Shown here: positions 62,035 through 64,000 of the stretch, one piece after another
How the letters are laid out: each line of letters opens with the position of its first letter
Numbering within the stretch: the stretch's first letter is position 1
NCBI RefSeq assembly: GCF_000224145.3
Contig: NC_020168.2
Coordinates: forward strand, 5,775,479-5,839,478
Length of the DNA stretch: 64,000 nucleotides
From: Ciona intestinalis
Taxonomy: Eukaryota > Chordata > Ascidiacea > Phlebobranchia > Cionidae
Direction: 5' to 3'
Made by a program: the position numbers and the translations under genes
Notes under the pieces: generated by a model
Told to the model about the DNA's origin: nothing
Database searches by the model: none
The model's input: the letters and a program-made list of their open reading frames with translations, nothing else

Positions 62035-64000
62035 TTAACAATAAAATATGTAAGGTGGGGCAGGCAGGCCCTTGTCATTGTAAATCTGACATTTTTTGAA
62101 AGGGCATGGGGTAACGGTCCATGCATACCGCACGGCATTAACATGTTGTTTCATGCATACAGTGATATTCACTCTGAGTGAATGAAGGTCCCATGAGCTA
62201 ACAGTTGTATTTTGCCATGTTGGGCCATTGTATGCCTCACTTTCAGGGCATACATCGGGATCACAGCAAACCTGATAAAAAAAAAGTAAAAATAAAATCA
62301 CACTTTGAGTTTTAATATACTGTATGGTGGGGTAAGATGGATACTGATGTTTTTTACAATTATTAACGCTCTTGTAGAGTAGTGTGGTTTTATAAATATA
62401 TAAAAGTTCTTTGTTTACCACCATATGGAACGAGAAAGACAATGACTCCAAATTCAAGAAAATTTTTAACCACTACAAATTTTTCCAACGTTTTATCTGA
62501 ATGAATATTGCATGCACTGGTATTGCATAACAAACCATTATTTTACAAAATACTTACTAACTATTGTAAAAAGCATTGACTACAACTTCTACAAAATATT
62601 GTACAACAAAACACAATCAGAAACACATATACACAATAAACACAATTGTACATTTATAATAATATACACTAAGAAAAATCTTGCCTGAAAATTTTCTGTG
62701 CTGGTCAGGACCAAATTTTGACTGTTGCTGTATTCAATCTGTAGCTCAGTCAGAGACCTCTGGTAGATTACCTCTGGGGTTGGACCCACAGCAGGAACAT
62801 TGTAGCCATAAACAATGTTCAAAGCTCCGTTAGCTAAGCGCATTGAAACATCTTCTTTATCTCGTGTGTGTGGACTGTATTGGAAGGTGGAAAATTGATA
62901 TTTAACATGTATGATATATATATATATATTATACATGTTATATATATATATATATAAACATCATGCATTTAGGAAACAGCCATGGCAGAGCTTATCTTTA
63001 TCAGCTTAACCATTTTAAACTATATTATTTTTTTTTTAAATTTATATACATATATACATATAAATATTACATATATAGAGAGAGAAGTTTAAACACGGGA
63101 TATATAATTTTTTTTTTTTTAATTCACCTCTTGAAAACTAATATTTATTTAAACAACAAATACAAGGGAATTAGCAGGAAATAAAAGTTGCCAATCTTCT
63201 TTAAATAATTGTGTGGATGCTAAACGTACGATACAGTTAAACTATTTATAAAACGACAATTTGCGAGTAATATGTTCTGCGTTGTTTTATTTCAAGGGAA
63301 CTGTCAAAAATGGCTAACTTTATAAAGAGACAAATAGCTGAAAAAATTTCCAGCATATGTACATAGCCCTGGCCCTGTGTATCCCTACACCTTCAGTTGC
63401 AAATAAATATACATATATTATATGTATAATTTTGTTTTTGGTTTTATACTGTTTGATTGCTTTAATATATGTATGTTAATTTCCTACCTGTTAAAAGGTA
63501 TTCCACTGTCGGGCAAATCAATGGTTACAGCCATGAATGTGTTTGGCATCTTATCATTTGAAGCGTAACCAACATCTGCAGTCTGGTGCCATCTAATGGT
63601 GGAATAATAGCCATCGTCCATCCATGTCGGCTCGTTACGAACACAAAGTTGCACAAAACCAAATGGGAAGACGGGTTCAGTCTGTCCCCCTGTCCCCTCG
63701 TGCCATCTCTGTCTCCAGTAGTGAATCATTGTGGGAAATGAGCAACCATATTCATCTCTGTGGTAATAAGCATTTTGCTCCCCTGTAATAGAAGATAGGT
63801 GACATTTTTTAGATTAGATCCTTTTTCTTAATTTTAGAGTTGAGTAGATCTTTAAAGTTAGGTTTATTACAGATAAAGATGGTGTACCATAAATTGTGCA
63901 GCAATATTTATTGAATAGACCAAGTAAGAAAATTATTTCAGAGGTAGCCTATACAGTGCCCGTTATGGACAGAAGCGATACATTAGGCAGAACGTTACTG
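62035..64000 (-). CDS. SIAE: Sialate O-acetylesterase, paralogue 3 (5' part beyond window)
   Basis: Third tandem SIAE copy. Only the C-terminal half is in the window: exon 6+7 fused at 63782-63488, exon 8 at 62874-62685, exon 9 at 62271-62035 (TAA). The fused exon is 295 nt, exactly 134+161 of paralogue 1 exons 6 and 7, so intron 6 is cleanly absent. Exon 8 is 190 nt, as in both paralogues, but its donor is CAG|GCAAG, a GC-AG intron. Motifs seen are GEQN (instead of GESN), FPFGFVQL, IRWHQTAD, MPNTFMAV and SPHTRDK (IHP changed to PHT, His kept), then VCC, VRYAWT and PAPP. The nucleophile GQSN block is outside the window, so activity cannot be judged. Confidence 0.9.
62318..62445. mobile_element. 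MITE-like fragment, copy 11, in SIAE-3 last intron
   Basis: actgtatggtggggtaagatgg at the left and ttctttgtttaccaccatatggaacgag in the interior match the family. The right inverted terminus is missing. Confidence 0.55.
62912..62957. repeat. (TA)n inverted repeat
   Basis: Two (TA)n tracts flank attatacatgt and can pair as a hairpin. This lies in the intron between SIAE-3 exons 8 and 6/7. It is simple-sequence DNA. Confidence 0.8.

Overview
The window is animal nuclear DNA, most likely from an ascidian tunicate of the Ciona type. The genes are multi-exon with short GT-AG introns and clear chordate orthologues, intergenic spaces are short, a roughly 200 bp MITE-like repeat and tRNA-derived SINEs recur, and runs of N mark assembly gaps. 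Species was inferred from these traits only. No bacterial, viral or CRISPR features were found.

Region 1 (1 to about 23,400) has no convincing protein-coding gene. It is CpG-rich intergenic DNA upstream of an Iroquois homeobox gene and is probably its cis-regulatory territory. It holds a 165 bp segment present twice in opposite orientation about 8 kb apart (162/165 identical), a cluster of CRE/bZIP-like sites near 6.6-6.8 kb, several MITE copies and a small minisatellite.

Region 2 (about 23,393-32,316, + strand) is the Iroquois (Irx) gene, reconstructed as 7 coding exons and about 758 codons. It has a complete TALE homeodomain, one apparent 1-bp frameshift in exon 1 and one ambiguous base. 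Region 3 (32,317-34,754) is the convergent gap between Irx and the next gene.

Region 4 (34,831-64,000) is a run of eight genes, all on the - strand and head to tail. In transcription order from the right they are: three sialate O-acetylesterase (SIAE) paralogues (the rightmost cut by the window edge), two GT31 beta-1,3-glycosyltransferase paralogues, intronless mitochondrial HSP70 (HSPA9/mortalin), an ANKUB1-like ubiquitin/ankyrin protein, and SIRT7. Exon lengths and phases were checked by adding them up. SIRT7 (516 aa), ANKUB1-like (367 aa), GT31-B (377 aa), SIAE-1 (527 aa) and SIAE-2 (512 aa) all close in frame.

The neighbours are not an obvious pathway, but two local expansions concern glycans: SIAE removes O-acetyl groups from sialic acids, and the GT31 enzymes extend glycans in the Golgi. 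The most interesting observations are the inverted duplicated element upstream of Irx, a hAT-like element inserted 1 bp after the stop codon of one GT31 gene with a perfect 8-bp target duplication, a near-identical exon shared by two otherwise diverged GT31 paralogues, and divergent gene architecture among the SIAE copies (intron loss, GC-AG splice donor, decayed duplicate splice site). The left half looks CpG-rich and the right half CpG-poor, which fits mosaic methylation.
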